Source: Siphonodentalium dalli (taxonomy: Eukaryota; Mollusca; Scaphopoda; Gadilida; Siphonodentaliidae). Taken from it: a stretch of DNA of 64,000 nt. Where the stretch lies: the NCBI GenBank assembly GCA_032622095.1, contig CP136068.1, forward strand, positions 185,074,796 to 185,138,795, in the 5' to 3' direction. Position numbers and translations under genes: made by a program. Below the pieces are notes generated by a model. The model was not told the DNA's origin, did not search any database, and saw only the letters and a program-made list of their open reading frames with translations. This document shows positions 1 to 10,183 of this stretch, one piece after another. The first letter of the stretch is position 1. Every line of letters begins with the position of its first letter.

Positions 1-539
1 GCGTAAGTTACACTTAAAAACTTTTTTTAAGTTGAGCTTTCATATGTACATATGTACATGTATATTTTTGTTTTGTTTTTAAGATTGGTATAGTTAAAAT
101 TGTCGTATTGACAAGAATATTTACAGGTAGTTGTTTTGCCTGTACAGCTCGGCTAGTTTGTCATTTTATATGTGCTTGTCTGCTTCTGTTTTCAAAGTGT
201 TTACTCTATGCACATGAATTGAGTATAAGAAATTTCTTGCCAGTTTTTCAATTTGTTCTTTTTCTATATCGGTAAGGTTCCAGGTTTCCTATACAAATTT
301 GGCACCAGAACCATATGACATCCCCATTTCTTTAATATGTCTTGCAGCTACCTTTCTCTTCCATCACGATACGCATGCATGCACCTATTTTATACAGATA
401 TCACGTGATACATTATATGTATGATGACAGAATAATCAGCCGTTTTACTATCATGTATTACTTTGACTTGTAGGCTGTAGTTAGCCGAGGGTTCGCTCTC
501 GGATATACAATCAACCCTTAATACCAGTATTTCCCCGCT
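1..539. other. No gene recognised
   Basis: AT-rich sequence with no convincing ORF, splice-flanked exon or repeat structure that I can name. It ends where the LINE-derived segment begins at about 540. Confidence 0.5.
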
Positions 540-1204
540 AGTCCGGGGGCGGTCTGTGCATCCAGTTTTCAGTTATTAGGTCTGAGACCCCCTTTGCCTT
601 CTCTGGCATAAACCATACCAATAGAGGACTCTGTAAATACATCAGGCCCGTCATGCAATAAAATGGCGACGATGCCATGCTCCAACACCGAGCAATTCCT
701 CTGTCAGTTTGCTGTCAAACTAGTTGCCAACTTGTCACAGGTAAACAGTCATTTCGATGTCAAACTAGTTACCACAGGTAAGCAGTCAGTTCGATGTCAA
801 ACTAGTTGCCATAGTGTTATATAGTTTCCTGCGCATATAGATGGTCAATCTGTTCCTATAACAAGTGTTATATAGTTCCCTGGGTATAAAGATGGTATTG
901 CACAGGGACTAGAACAATGACATTTGTCGTCGGTATATGTACCATGCAAGCGGATAAGCTCCCAACAAGGCAAAGTGCCACGTCAGTTCGCATGTGTAAG
1001 CCTAGTATGTATTTCAAACACAAGCGATCAGACCTTTCGAGGCGGTCGCGATCCGCTTTGGTTAGAATGCAGAAGCATGGAGCCATATAAGCCACAAGGA
1101 AGTACCATAGTTTGATAACCCTTGAAACTGCATTGATTAGCAAAATATACGTTCCCGCAGTTTAGAGCATATGTATTCAACAAATTTAGAATCAAAGTTA
1201 TGCT
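540..1204 (-). mobile_element. 3' part of a non-LTR retrotransposon (copy 1)
   Basis: Minus-strand remnant of a LINE. Its 3' boundary lies near 540, because the same sequence starts abruptly at about 63278 after unrelated flanking DNA. The minus-strand frame at 868-1143 keeps a reverse-transcriptase C-terminal block, read as LTKADRDRLERSDRLCLKYI, which is typical of LINE proteins after the palm domain. The segment is 5'-truncated and rearranged: the following tandem units (1205-2520) carry an RT piece that should lie upstream in the protein. It cannot encode an active element. Clade was not determined. Confidence 0.75.
868..1143 (-). pseudogene. Reverse transcriptase C-terminal fragment
   Basis: 91-codon minus-strand frame. 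Residues about 28-54 (TKADRDRLERSDRLCLKYI, then HMRTDVALCL) match the conserved block that follows the RT palm in LINE proteins, where a hydrophobic run is followed by TK-D---LER-H---K-IQGL. The N-terminal side (MLINAVSRVIKLWYF) does not continue into the RT palm, and the upstream LVAYMAPCF stretch replaces the usual LYGCELW motif, so the frame is a fragment. A second copy at 63610-63867 lacks five residues of this block. Identification is from motif memory. Confidence 0.75.
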
Positions 1205-2520
1205 TTTCTAAAGGTCAACACTTGAAGCTGCATTGGATAGCAAAATAAACGTCCCTGCAGTTTAGAGCACATGTATTCAACAAATTTAGAAACAAAGTTA
1301 TGCTCTTCTAAAGGGGTTCCAAGATGAGTGGCACTTTCTGAATGTTATGCGGTGACTGTCTATAGCAACCAAAACCATTGGGAGCGAGTCGAAACGTTCA
1401 AGGACTCGTTAAACACAATAATAACTGTTTTCTGTTGGTTATATCGATACCTCCACGTGTGACTGTAGTTTGCGCATGTATCGATAAGCGTCTGTAATAC
1501 CACTCTTGGTCTTGGAAAACGACAAAAGAATACCCCAGTTTGATAACACTTGAAACTACATTGGATAGCAAAATATACGTTCCCCGCAGTTTAGAGCATA
1601 TGTATTCAACAAATTTAGAAACAAAGTTATGCTTTCCTAAAAGAATTCCAAGATGAGTGGCACTTTCTGTATGTTATGCGGTGACTGTCTATAGCAACAA
1701 GAACCATTGGGAGCGAGCCGAAACGTTCAAGGACTCGTTAAACACAATAATAACTGTTTTCTGTTGGTTATATCGATACCTCCACGTGTGACTGTAGTTT
1801 GCGCATGTATCGATAAGCGACTGTAAGCCACTCTTGGTCTTGGAAAACGACAAAACAATACCATAGTTTGATAACACTTGAAACTGCATTGGATAGCAAA
1901 ATATACGTTCCTCGCAGTTTAGAGCACATGTATTCAACAAATTTAGAAACAAAGTTATGCTCTTCTAAAGGGATTCCAAGATGAGTGGCACTTTCTGAAT
2001 GTTATGCGGTGACTGTCTATAGCAACCAAAACCATTGGGAGCGAGTCGAAACGTTCAAGGACTCGTTAAACACAATAATAACTGTTTTCTGTTGGTTATA
2101 TCGATACCTCCACGTGTGACTGTAGTTTGCGCATGTATCGATAAGCGACTGTAAGCCACCCTTGGTCTTGGAAAACGACAAAACAATACCATAGTTTGAT
2201 AACACTTGAAACTGCATTGGATAGCAAAATATACGTTCCCCGCAGTTTAGAGCATATGTATTCAACAAATTTAGAAACAATGTTATGCTCTTCTAAAGGA
2301 ATTCCAAGATGAGTGGCACTATCTGAATGTTATGCGGTGACTGTCTATAGCAACCAAAACCATTGGGAGCGAGCCGAAACGTTCAAGGACTCGTTAAACA
2401 CAATAATAACTGTTTCCTGTGGTTTATATCGATAACCCATGTAACATGTATCGATATAAAGCGACTGTATAAGCCACTCTTGATCTTGACAAGGACAAAA
2501 CAATACTGTCGTCCGCGTGT
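1205..2520 (-). repeat. Tandem array (~328 bp x4) carrying an RT fragment
   Basis: Four head-to-tail units start near 1205, 1541, 1867 and 2196, each marked by an ACTTGAAACTGCATTGGATA-like sequence. Each carries minus-strand coding for an RT thumb block: GLQSLIDTCANYSHTWRYRY followed by NQQKTVIIVFNES. In LINE proteins this block (LQ--LD-C--YS--WR--YN--K---+VF) lies just before the fragment found at 868-1143. The middle units are nearly identical and the last one (after 2383) is diverged. So a piece of retrotransposon ORF became a local satellite. Confidence 0.8.
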
Positions 2521-2754
2521 GTCTATAGGGCTAGCACAATTAACGCCCTGTATACATATGCCACAATTGGAAAGTTCAAGATTGGCTATGAAATCATCAA
2601 TATATATATATGGTATAAAATAGAGGAGACAGTGTACTTCGCAGGCGCGTTCCTTGCCACATCGGAAGCCAGCGCTAGGTGTGGCATATACATGAATTTT
2701 AAACAACAGTGGATATCAGATAGAAGTTGTGAAATAATTATCCAAAGTTAACAT

Positions 2755-3153
2755 TTAACCCTTTACCCAACAAACCGGCCAAAACCGGCCAAATAAAGCT
2801 TCAACAGCCTAAAATATCTTCGGTCTGTCTCAATAGAACCATACAAATATGGATATCATTGGAACCGGCTCCTTGACCACATTGTGATAGTTACAGTTAT
2901 GCCCTGTGCCAATGCATTCTCTTATATATGCGAGTCGACCATAGGTCGCCTCGCATATATAAGAGAATGCATTGGCCTAAAAAAATCTTTTTTTAACACT
3001 TTTTACCATTTTTTCTTACATTCTTTTACAATTTTATAATTTTTAATGTGTTAAGCCAATGCATTCTCTTATATATGCGAGGCGACCTATGGTCGACTCG
3101 CATATATAAGAGAATGCATTGGCACAGGGCCGTTCTGTTGGGTAAAGGGTTAA
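2755..3153. mobile_element. TTAA-flanked MITE with two internal palindromes
   Basis: 399-bp non-autonomous element bounded by TTAA, with terminal inverted repeats TTAACCCTTTACCCAACA and TGTTGGGTAAAGGGTTAA. The TTAA target and CCCTTT ends fit a piggyBac-type element. Inside are two ~60-bp near-perfect palindromes built on AATGCATTCTCTTATATATG plus a GTCGACC/GGTCGCC core, which are inverted copies of one another around an AT-rich centre. No transposase is encoded. Another copy lies at 18591-18951; fragments lie at 35232-35475 and 47815-48160. Confidence 0.85.
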
Positions 3154-3809
3154 AGTGTCTATAATAAACTTCATGTAATAATCCCTCAATCCAGATTAAT
3201 CAAAGAAACTAATCTTCTCTGATGACATCATGCAGCTGACCCCGCGCTCGAATCGGTTTTGCAAGGGATGCAAGTTCAGTCAGGAGGGTGCATGTACTTG
3301 TATAAGTTTCGAGTCTTTATGAGATAAGTCTCTCAAATAACTTGTATAGACATGGGTGGAGTGTAGTTGCCTGACAGCTGTCGAATTAGTCCTTAGGCTT
3401 CGAATGCCCTTTATAAAAACAGCATATTTTAAGGGTGTGTGAAGTTACTTAACGCAAAAAACTCTAAATCCATTTTTCCAGCGATCGTCTGGAAAATGGG
3501 AAAACCGATGAAATTTACCCCAGCCGGACAACAACTCGGTTTGACCGGAAACCGAAAAAAACACCGGAGCATACAATTCACGAGAAGATGCTTGGTAACT
3601 TAGTTTAGATTATTATGACTAAAATGGTCATTGTCTACCAGTAGAACGCAGATTTGTACTTCGTGATGTCATGACATGTACAAACATGTATATTGGTGAT
3701 CGCAACACAAAGTGTGCACTTTAAAAAATGACAACTAGTCATTACCTCGACTTTGAAAAAGATGCAAATGAGATGAGTGAGATACCAGCATATAACTGTT
3801 TTCTGATAC

Positions 3810-4656
3810 CAGGCTTGAGGCAATTACTTGTGAATGTAATTAATTACAATTACAATTACTTCAACATTTTTCAATTACAATTACAATTCCCATTACATCT
3901 AATTCACAATGTAATTAATTACAATTACAATTACTTTGAAATGTAATTCAATTACAATTACATTTCAGTACAGAATTGAAGTAGGAACACTTTTTATTTA
4001 TATGAACTTTATTTGATAACAAAACATAAATTTAATGCAAGATAAAATACACGAAGAAGCACAATAATGAAGCACACTTGGTACAGAGCAGCCAATGTAT
4101 TAGGTGCAGGATAGGTGTTCGTAGAACTGAGCGATCATGATTTATAGCTGGCAATTCCAGCGTGTTGCATTGGCAACTTGTAGCCTGGGCTGATCTTCTA
4201 GAAATTGGGATGATATCAGAGATTTGTGAACTTTGCTAACTATCTTTTCTAGGCTGTTGGTAACTTGCTGATGGTGCTTGTGTGACTGCGGATTCATAGA
4301 CATCTTGATGCTTTCGCTATAAAATGAAAATAATAAGAGTATTTTAGTAACACACATGTATCCATCATTTAATTATTAAGGGAATAAGACTCTATCAGTA
4401 AGTCAGACACAATGCCAGGCCATTGTAAAGGACAATGAGATAATCAACACTCTAATTGTTAATTAGAGTCATAAACATAATTAGCCTTTGTGGCCACCAG
4501 CTTACCAAATTACAATTACAATTACATCCTAACCAATTACAATTGCAATTACATGTAATTGAGAATAAACTCAATTACCAATTACATGCAATTACTTGAA
4601 ATTTTTTAATTAATTACAGTCAATTACAATTACAAATTACAATTACCCCATCCCTG
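3810..4656 (-). mobile_element. Non-autonomous hAT transposon (8-bp TSD)
   Basis: 847-bp element with ends CAGGCTTGAGGCAATTAC and (complement) CAGGGATGGGGTAATTG, flanked by the exact 8-bp duplication TCTGATAC (3802-3809 and 4657-4664). Subterminal regions are dense in AATTACAATTAC repeats, a common hAT arrangement. The minus-strand ORF at 4142-4357 ends LQVANATRWNCQL, which matches the ATRWNS block of hAT transposases, so the element derives from an autonomous hAT by internal deletion. Confidence 0.85.
4142..4357 (-). pseudogene. hAT transposase fragment
   Basis: 71-codon minus-strand frame within the hAT at 3810-4656. The last residues, QPRLQVANATRWNCQL, resemble the conserved segment of hAT transposases that precedes the large helical insertion domain (usually ATRWNSQL; here Cys replaces Ser). 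The preceding SLEKIVSKVHKSLISS could be the helix before it. No DDE catalytic residues or dimerisation domain are present in the element, so it is a remnant, not a functional enzyme. Confidence 0.65.
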
Positions 4657-5165
4657 TCTGATACCATTGGAGGAGATATTGTTTAATACATGGGATAGTT
4701 CTGCAGTAAAAATTTGCCAGATAAGCGATCGCAGGGTAGAATTCTGCATTCGACTGGTAGACACTGACATAGTCGGCATTATTAAGAGGGTTAATGGGGT
4801 CAATATCACATGTAAACCAAGACAGTGGTTATCAAAAATTGTTTTAGGTGGACTGTACTACTCACTCATGTATATATTATTTGGATATTAAGGTTAATCC
4901 ATATTCTATAAAATGAGAGAATGAAAATACATATTTGGAAAAAAATTACATGCAAATTTTTTCCGACAACCCCCACCTAAATAAATAAGGAAAAAATTTA
5001 CGTGTAAATTTGTTACGCCTATGTACCCCCCCACCCCCGGTACGTTGTGCCCCGCAGTTTTTTCCGCCCCCCCCCCCGGAAATTTCAGAAAATTCGAGCC
5101 GGGGAGCACGAATTGGACCAATAGAGCACCTCTCCCGTCAAAACCCGAAATTGGATTTTTAATGA

Positions 5166-5254
5166 AATGTCGAATGTCGAACGCCGAACGCCTAACTAAC
5201 TTCACGCGAATGTTAAACGAATGTCGAACGCCGAACGCCTAACTAACTTCACAC
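5166..5254. repeat. 34-bp direct duplication
   Basis: The block starting CGAATGTCGAACGCCGAACG and ending CTAACTAACTTCA occurs twice, near 5170 and near 5219. The second copy forms the subterminal part of the right inverted repeat of the Mutator-like element. Confidence 0.8.
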
Positions 5255-5768
5255 ACCCATATTTTAAAGCAGATATATACACATTATTGACAGATAACTT
5301 GATTAAGCATGTACGAACTAGCCTCCGCTAACTCATTACCACCGAAAACAATGTGTCCATAATGAATTCCATCAAAACCGACGGCTTTGTTCGGCTCTAA
5401 GCATTTATAAAGTTAAATATTTACATACTATGTGTGATTATCACTAAATCCAGCATTCTGATTGGTCGGCTCCCACGTGGCTAGTTGCAGTTATTTCTCG
5501 GTGAACGCGCAACAGCTCATAACACCATGCAGGCACATAATTACATCGACGCGTCATAGTTTTGGGAAAGACGAACGCATAATGTTTTGGGCGCATTTGG
5601 ACTCGCGCAGGATTGACTTAATAAATCATCGGGTTTCAATATAAAGATAAATTGTTCCTGTTAACTTTTGCCAAGGGTGCTATGGTATATTTTGGGCTGG
5701 TTTTGTCACGATACACTTTTCGATTTAAATACATTTACAAAAGTGGCCTTTTCGCTAAATGTATATAA

Positions 5769-5933
5769 ATATAAGGATTAACTGTCATGTGGACTGTTTT
5801 TATGGAGATGTAACCGTGAGGTAAGTGGTCATAACTTGTATGTAAAACCCTTCGGGTTTTACACAAGTTATGACCACTTACCTCACGGTTACATCTCCAT
5901 AAAAACAGTCCACATGACAGTTAATCCTTATAT
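5769..5933. repeat. 165-bp near-perfect palindrome (foldback)
   Basis: Arms ATATAAGGATTAACTGTCAT and its complement (ending ATGACAGTTAATCCTTATAT) extend almost without mismatch to a centre at about 5851, where AAAACCC-TTC-GGGTTTT forms a tight loop. A 2-nt asymmetry sits near the centre. It could be a small MITE or foldback element; no clear target duplication was found. Confidence 0.8.
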
Positions 5934-6300
5934 AACCTCAGTAGGTGTTGTCGGAAACAATACCATACTGTCGACGTATATTCTTATTATAGAACGTTCC
6001 TGGTTGACAAAATTATTGACAGACTCAAAGACCCATGATTGTAATTATAGAATATAAAATATATTGGTTTTGCTAATGACCAACTCAGAATTCCGTTAAA
6101 ATGACAACAACCAGCACCAAATTAACGAACCGGCGGCCGACTCGGCCGTCTCCGACCACAACCCCCAGTGGGCTGCAGAACGAAACATGTCTATAAAAGT
6201 TGAAATATAAGACTTACAACTTGAATTATCTTTTTCATTTCTTTTATTTGTAATTGGCATAGCTTATCACAAACCAAAAATCAACATTATTGACATAATG

Positions 6301-6425
6301 TTAACGACAATAAACGAAATTGAAATTCCCAACTACATCTTTTACCGGACTCGGCCTCCGGTCGCAGTTCGACTTTTAATCCTCCATAAAAATTCCCATT
6401 CTATAAATAAAACACCCATGCATGC
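6301..6425 (+). repeat. Dispersed repeat, copy A
   Basis: About 125 bp, starting with AACGACAATAAACGAAATTG and including ATTCTATAAATAAAAC, recurs with roughly 10% divergence at 59591-59715 in the same orientation. Nature unknown. Confidence 0.75.
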
Positions 6426-6734
6426 GCCCAGACGAAAAAAGAATATCTACACCAGTATACACGCGGAGCGCGCGTAATAACATTTACATAGCCCGTGTGA
6501 ACCACTTGATCAGGTTGCATGCCAATTGGTTTATACGCATTTCAGACAAACTGGCATCTCACCCAAATCGGTCGATATAATAACTGGGCGTGTTTTCTAA
6601 GTGCGATGCCGTAGACTAATCGATCAATATTGGGCTAACTTACAGTGATGCATGGTGTGATAACCAAATTGCTGACAAAATTATGTTAGAACAAAAAATT
6701 CAACTGAGTTCAGAAATTAATAGGAAGAATTCTA

Positions 6735-7035
6735 AGGGTTTCGTGGCTTTTCGGTAGCGTTTGTGGATTTTCGGTAGCGTTTGTGGATTTTCGGTAGTGT
6801 TTGTGGCTTTTCGGTAGCGTGTTTGAATTTTCGGTAGTGTTTTGTAGATTTTTGGTAGGGTTTTGTAGATTTTTGGTAGTGTTTGTGGCTTTTCGGTAGT
6901 GTTTGTGGCTTTTCGGTAGCGTGTTTGAATTTTCGGTAGTGTTTTGTAGATTTTTGGTAGGGTTTTGTAGATTTTTGGTAGGGTTTGTAGATTTTTGGTA
7001 GGGTTTTGTAGATTTTTGGTAGGGTTTGTGTTTTT
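6735..7035. repeat. ~20-bp minisatellite
   Basis: About 14 units of the type TTTTCGGTAGCGTTTGTGGA / TTTTTGGTAGGGTTTTGTAG, 20-21 bp each. Units fall into two interspersed variants, suggesting block duplication. The long minus-strand open frames here (repeats of PTKNLQN) are a by-product of the periodicity. Confidence 0.9.
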
Positions 7036-7094
7036 TCGATATGATATGCCCACCATTGCCGTGATAACGACGGTTATAATGCATGAGTTAACAT

Positions 7095-7230
7095 TAGAGC
7101 CCGGTTGGAACAGTTGCAGCTTGTGGGGGGGGGGGGGGACACGGTAACAGTTGCAGCTTGGGGGACACGGTAACACTGTTAACATTAGAGACCGATTGGA
7201 ACAGTTGCAGCCTGGGGGACACGGTAACAC
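7095..7230. repeat. Three copies of a GAACAGTTGCAGC...GACACGGTAAC unit
   Basis: Short direct repeats; the first copy contains a run of G (about 7127-7138). No coding signal. Confidence 0.7.
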
Positions 7231-7376
7231 TTTCGGCTGTTGCTGCTAATATTAAATCATCTTATTGTTGTGAATAAATATAAGGACCCGATGAAAAACA
7301 CACTAAACTTGAACAATTGTAGAACAATTGTTGTGGGGGAAATATTGTTTGGTCCGGCAACCTCGTGGGTCACATC

Positions 7377-7463
7377 CAAATCTGATACATGGATGTCTCT
7401 ATTTGAACCCTGTGACGAAACCAATTGTTCAAAATCGACATTCAGGTATCAAATACCCATGTA
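7377..7463. repeat. Small dispersed imperfect palindrome, copy A
   Basis: ATGGATGTCTCTATTTGAAC ... TTCAAAATCGACATTCAGG with CATG-like ends folds back on itself. A related sequence occurs at 46006-46092. Probably a short MITE. Confidence 0.45.
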
Positions 7464-7476
7464 ACCGAACTCTTGG

Positions 7477-9437
7477 CAGAGTCGTTATTTGGTGGAAATC
7501 TGGAATCCGAATCCGAATCCGATTACGGGGGCGGGGCTAATTCCAAATTCTAGGTCAGATTATTAAATCCACGTGGTCTCCGATACTATGTTTAATGTTC
7601 TCCCAGCGTCAAACATGGCTCTTGTATTTGACACAAGTATCATTTGTATCTTATATTTATAAAGTTCATGTTTGTTGTGAAAGTCATGCTTTTCTTCTGT
7701 GTATATACACGGCACATAATTAGCTGCCAATCCGACTTAATCGCATCCTTTTTTTAAGTTAAAGTGTGTTTATTGATGAGGACAAGCATTTCTAACAGCT
7801 CAAGGTCTCCTGAATCAAATTACGAAGATGTTGTGAAGAACACACGAAACTTTTCAGTTGTACAGGGACGTGGCGACAGGGGTTGGTTGGGGTGTCTCGA
7901 CCCCCCCCCCCCGAACTTTGGTACAATTTTCTTAGCTGTGCAGTCATTCATATGTGAGGAAAATCAGGATTCTTTTGACTAACTGTTCCAAATAATGATA
8001 CGTACAAGCCAGCAAACGCAACAAACAAACCCGATTTTAAATAAATACATATACAATGTGACCGGTGATCTGTATATATGTTCAACTTGTTTTGGTAGTC
8101 ATGTTGTTTGCCATTACTAATTATTTATTATTTCAGTGTAATAACATATGGGAGAGGGGGTAACCTTAAGTGAGTCAGCACTTGTCCTCCAATCCCATTG
8201 TATGTATAAACTAAACTTTAGTACATTTCCAGCAGTTGGAAATTTCATGCATGACACAACATTAGTTGGACATTAATTTGACACCATATATAGGTTGGAA
8301 TTGTTCTCATTGTTTGATTTTTTCAACCAGTAAAAGTTGGTAATTTTCCAATCTTAGTGTGTGTCAGGTTGGATATTTCCAAATGGGTGCAAATGGAATT
8401 CTGCGAACCCGTGAGAGTGATGTTTGGTTCAATGTTGGGGGGGGGGGGGGGGGTGCAGATGGCCTGAAATTTGAGGAAACCTCTAGCCACGTCCCTAGAA
8501 CTTGTTCGTGTGGGTACTTAATCAATAAATTGACTGACATTTCCACTATATAGTCCTGAAATCCTAGAATAAGCTTTACATTTGTGGTTGTACGATTGGG
8601 AGATGCAGTTCACCTGCGATCACAAGACCACAACATTAGCTTCATGAGCAAAGCTTTATTTTCCAACTATTTGTACAGCACGTTGGCCAAAAAATGCCTG
8701 TGTGTGTGCACTATACAGAGACTATTGTGCAAAACGACTGCATTTAACGAAACAAAACATTTTAAACATGAAATTGCTATAAGACTAGATAGTACATACG
8801 TGTATCTGATAATCCATCGATATAATATAATCCTACTATTTCTTGAGTAAGAAGAAACATTATAATAACGAACAAAGCAGAATACATATCCATGCAGGTT
8901 CACATGAATTCGGTCAATGGTGACGTATCCGCCAAATTTGAAATCGACATGCGTTCGGGCGGTATTCTATGGATGGAATTATGAAATGGACATATGAAAG
9001 TGACAATGAAATCGACATTGATTTGCTTCGCCCACAACCGAAGTGCTCCCCAGCGTTACTATCAATAGCGTTATTATTTGGCTAATTTCAGTAATATTCT
9101 CCCAGTTTACACTCGATAAAACAAATTTATCTCCGCATTTAAAATTATTTGATATAGATCGTTTATATTCTGCAATAATTTGTACACAAGAGACGGATTC
9201 TTATGTTTTATTGTGTTTTTAAACTCCGGGGTGGCGAAATCTCGGTTTGTTTACATTACGAACATTTGAGTCCGTAATCGGAATCCGAATCCGAATCTGG
9301 ATTACCACGAGATTACGATTACGGGTTGTTCGTTTACTGAATCTGGTCTGTTCGTTTACCGAACCACGTCGTACGGGGACTAATCTGTAATCTGAATCCA
9401 GATTCTGAATCCGGATTCCCACGAAATAACGACTCTG
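7477..9437. mobile_element. Possible hAT-like element with GAATCCGAATCCG ends
   Basis: CAGAGTCGTTATTTGGTGG at 7477 is matched in inverted orientation by the sequence ending at 9437 (CCACGAAATAACGACTCTG). Both ends continue into GAATCCGAATCCG-type subterminal repeats. CAGAG ends suit hAT elements, but no 8-bp duplication is present and the interior holds only short unassigned frames and homopolymer G/C tracts (7901-7913, 8437-8454). It could instead be two unrelated solo ends. Confidence 0.35.
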
Positions 9438-9988
9438 GGATAACTTATAATATACAGTATATGATTAATCCAAAAATCTCGCTTTGTCCCAACCATTTTA
9501 GAATTGCCCTCTTCACAAACTGAGCGTCGAGAGGATATGGCGGAGTGAATTATGATGCAACCACACTCTGTATTCGCAAGGAGGTCTTAAAGTTGGTCTT
9601 AACATTATAGACAATAAACGTTTGACTTATTGTCAAAACTTATTCTGTGTAATTGACAGTGCTATGTTTGTCCTGTGAAGCATTGAAGTCTACTTTTCTG
9701 TGTAAGTTTTTTTGTTGTTTTATGTGCGAGACCCCATTCCAAGCCCCACCCTATTAATCGCGGCGACTGGATTTGGCACATTGCCATACTGAGTAATTGA
9801 CCAAAGCGTGGATATCTGGGTGTGACGTCACGCCATTAAATCCAACGATTGGGTAAATTACACATTATGACAACGTGCCCATTGTGTCTATTCGCCAGGA
9901 TAGACAATGGATGACGTCACGGAAATGTTCTAAACATGCTAAACGCACTTGGTCTTGCACTTGTCAATATATATTTATTTTTATTCAG
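9438..9988. other. Region upstream of the lectin exon; first exon not found
   Basis: No ORF with a signal peptide was located here. The splice acceptor TTTATTTTTATTCAG ends at 9988. Leader exons of the lectin gene must lie further upstream or are lost. Confidence 0.4.
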
Positions 9989-10183
9989 CACCAGCCGGGC
10001 CATGTCCTGTGAGCTTGGGGTACACTCTTTACACCCCACTGAATTTCTGCTGGAAGTACAACACGGATGGGAGTAACAAACTGGGAGCAGAAGGGACTTG
10101 TAACACCGACGGGGGTCATCTAGTGGTGGTCACAGGCGAAACACTGTTCCAGTATATCAGTATGATCATTATGGGAATCACAG
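9989..10183 (+). CDS. C-type lectin domain, N-terminal exon (partial gene)
   Basis: Internal exon encoding the first half of a C-type lectin-like domain, probably of a secreted carbohydrate- or pattern-binding protein. It follows a pyrimidine-rich acceptor ending at 9988 and is followed by a GTAATT donor at 10184. The reading frame enters with two bases of a split codon and leaves with one (phase 1 at both ends). Visible features are CPVSLGY near the start, the first domain cysteine region FCWKYN, and EGTCNTDGGHLVVVTGE, the alpha-1 core where Cys and GGHLV are diagnostic. The end, LFQYISMIIMGIT, is helix 2. The phase matches the exon at 11864. No signal peptide exon was found. Function as a sugar binder is not implied, because the calcium-site motifs in the second exon are atypical. 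Confidence 0.85.

Larger units (their letters stand above)
3728..4891 (+). pseudogene. Unidentified ORF split by a hAT insertion
   Basis: A plus-strand frame starting at 3728 reads up to the hAT insertion at 3810. The frame resumes at 4665 on the other side, beginning LEEILFNTWDSSAVKICQ, and stops at 4889-4891. If the element and one 8-bp target copy are removed, the two halves join in the same frame without a stop, giving about 103 codons. It lies wholly inside the Mutator-like element, so it may be an exon or a transposase remnant of that element. I do not recognise the protein. Chance openness is possible at this length. Confidence 0.35.
3433..5258. mobile_element. Mutator-like element with 9-bp target duplication
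   Basis: Terminal inverted repeats GGGTGTGTGAAGTTA at 3433 and its complement ending at 5258 are flanked by the identical 9-bp direct repeat ATATTTTAA (3424-3432 and 5259-5267). A 9-bp duplication is characteristic of Mutator-like elements. The element is 1,826 bp, of which 855 bp is a later hAT insertion plus its duplicated target. No Mutator transposase was recognised, so this is probably a non-autonomous copy. A ~34-bp block is directly repeated near the right end. Confidence 0.7.

Noticed and set aside
6700-7230. 176-codon and 124-codon minus-strand frames rich in PTKNLQN
   Set aside because: They are translations of a ~20-bp minisatellite; openness follows from periodicity and no start context or homology is seen.
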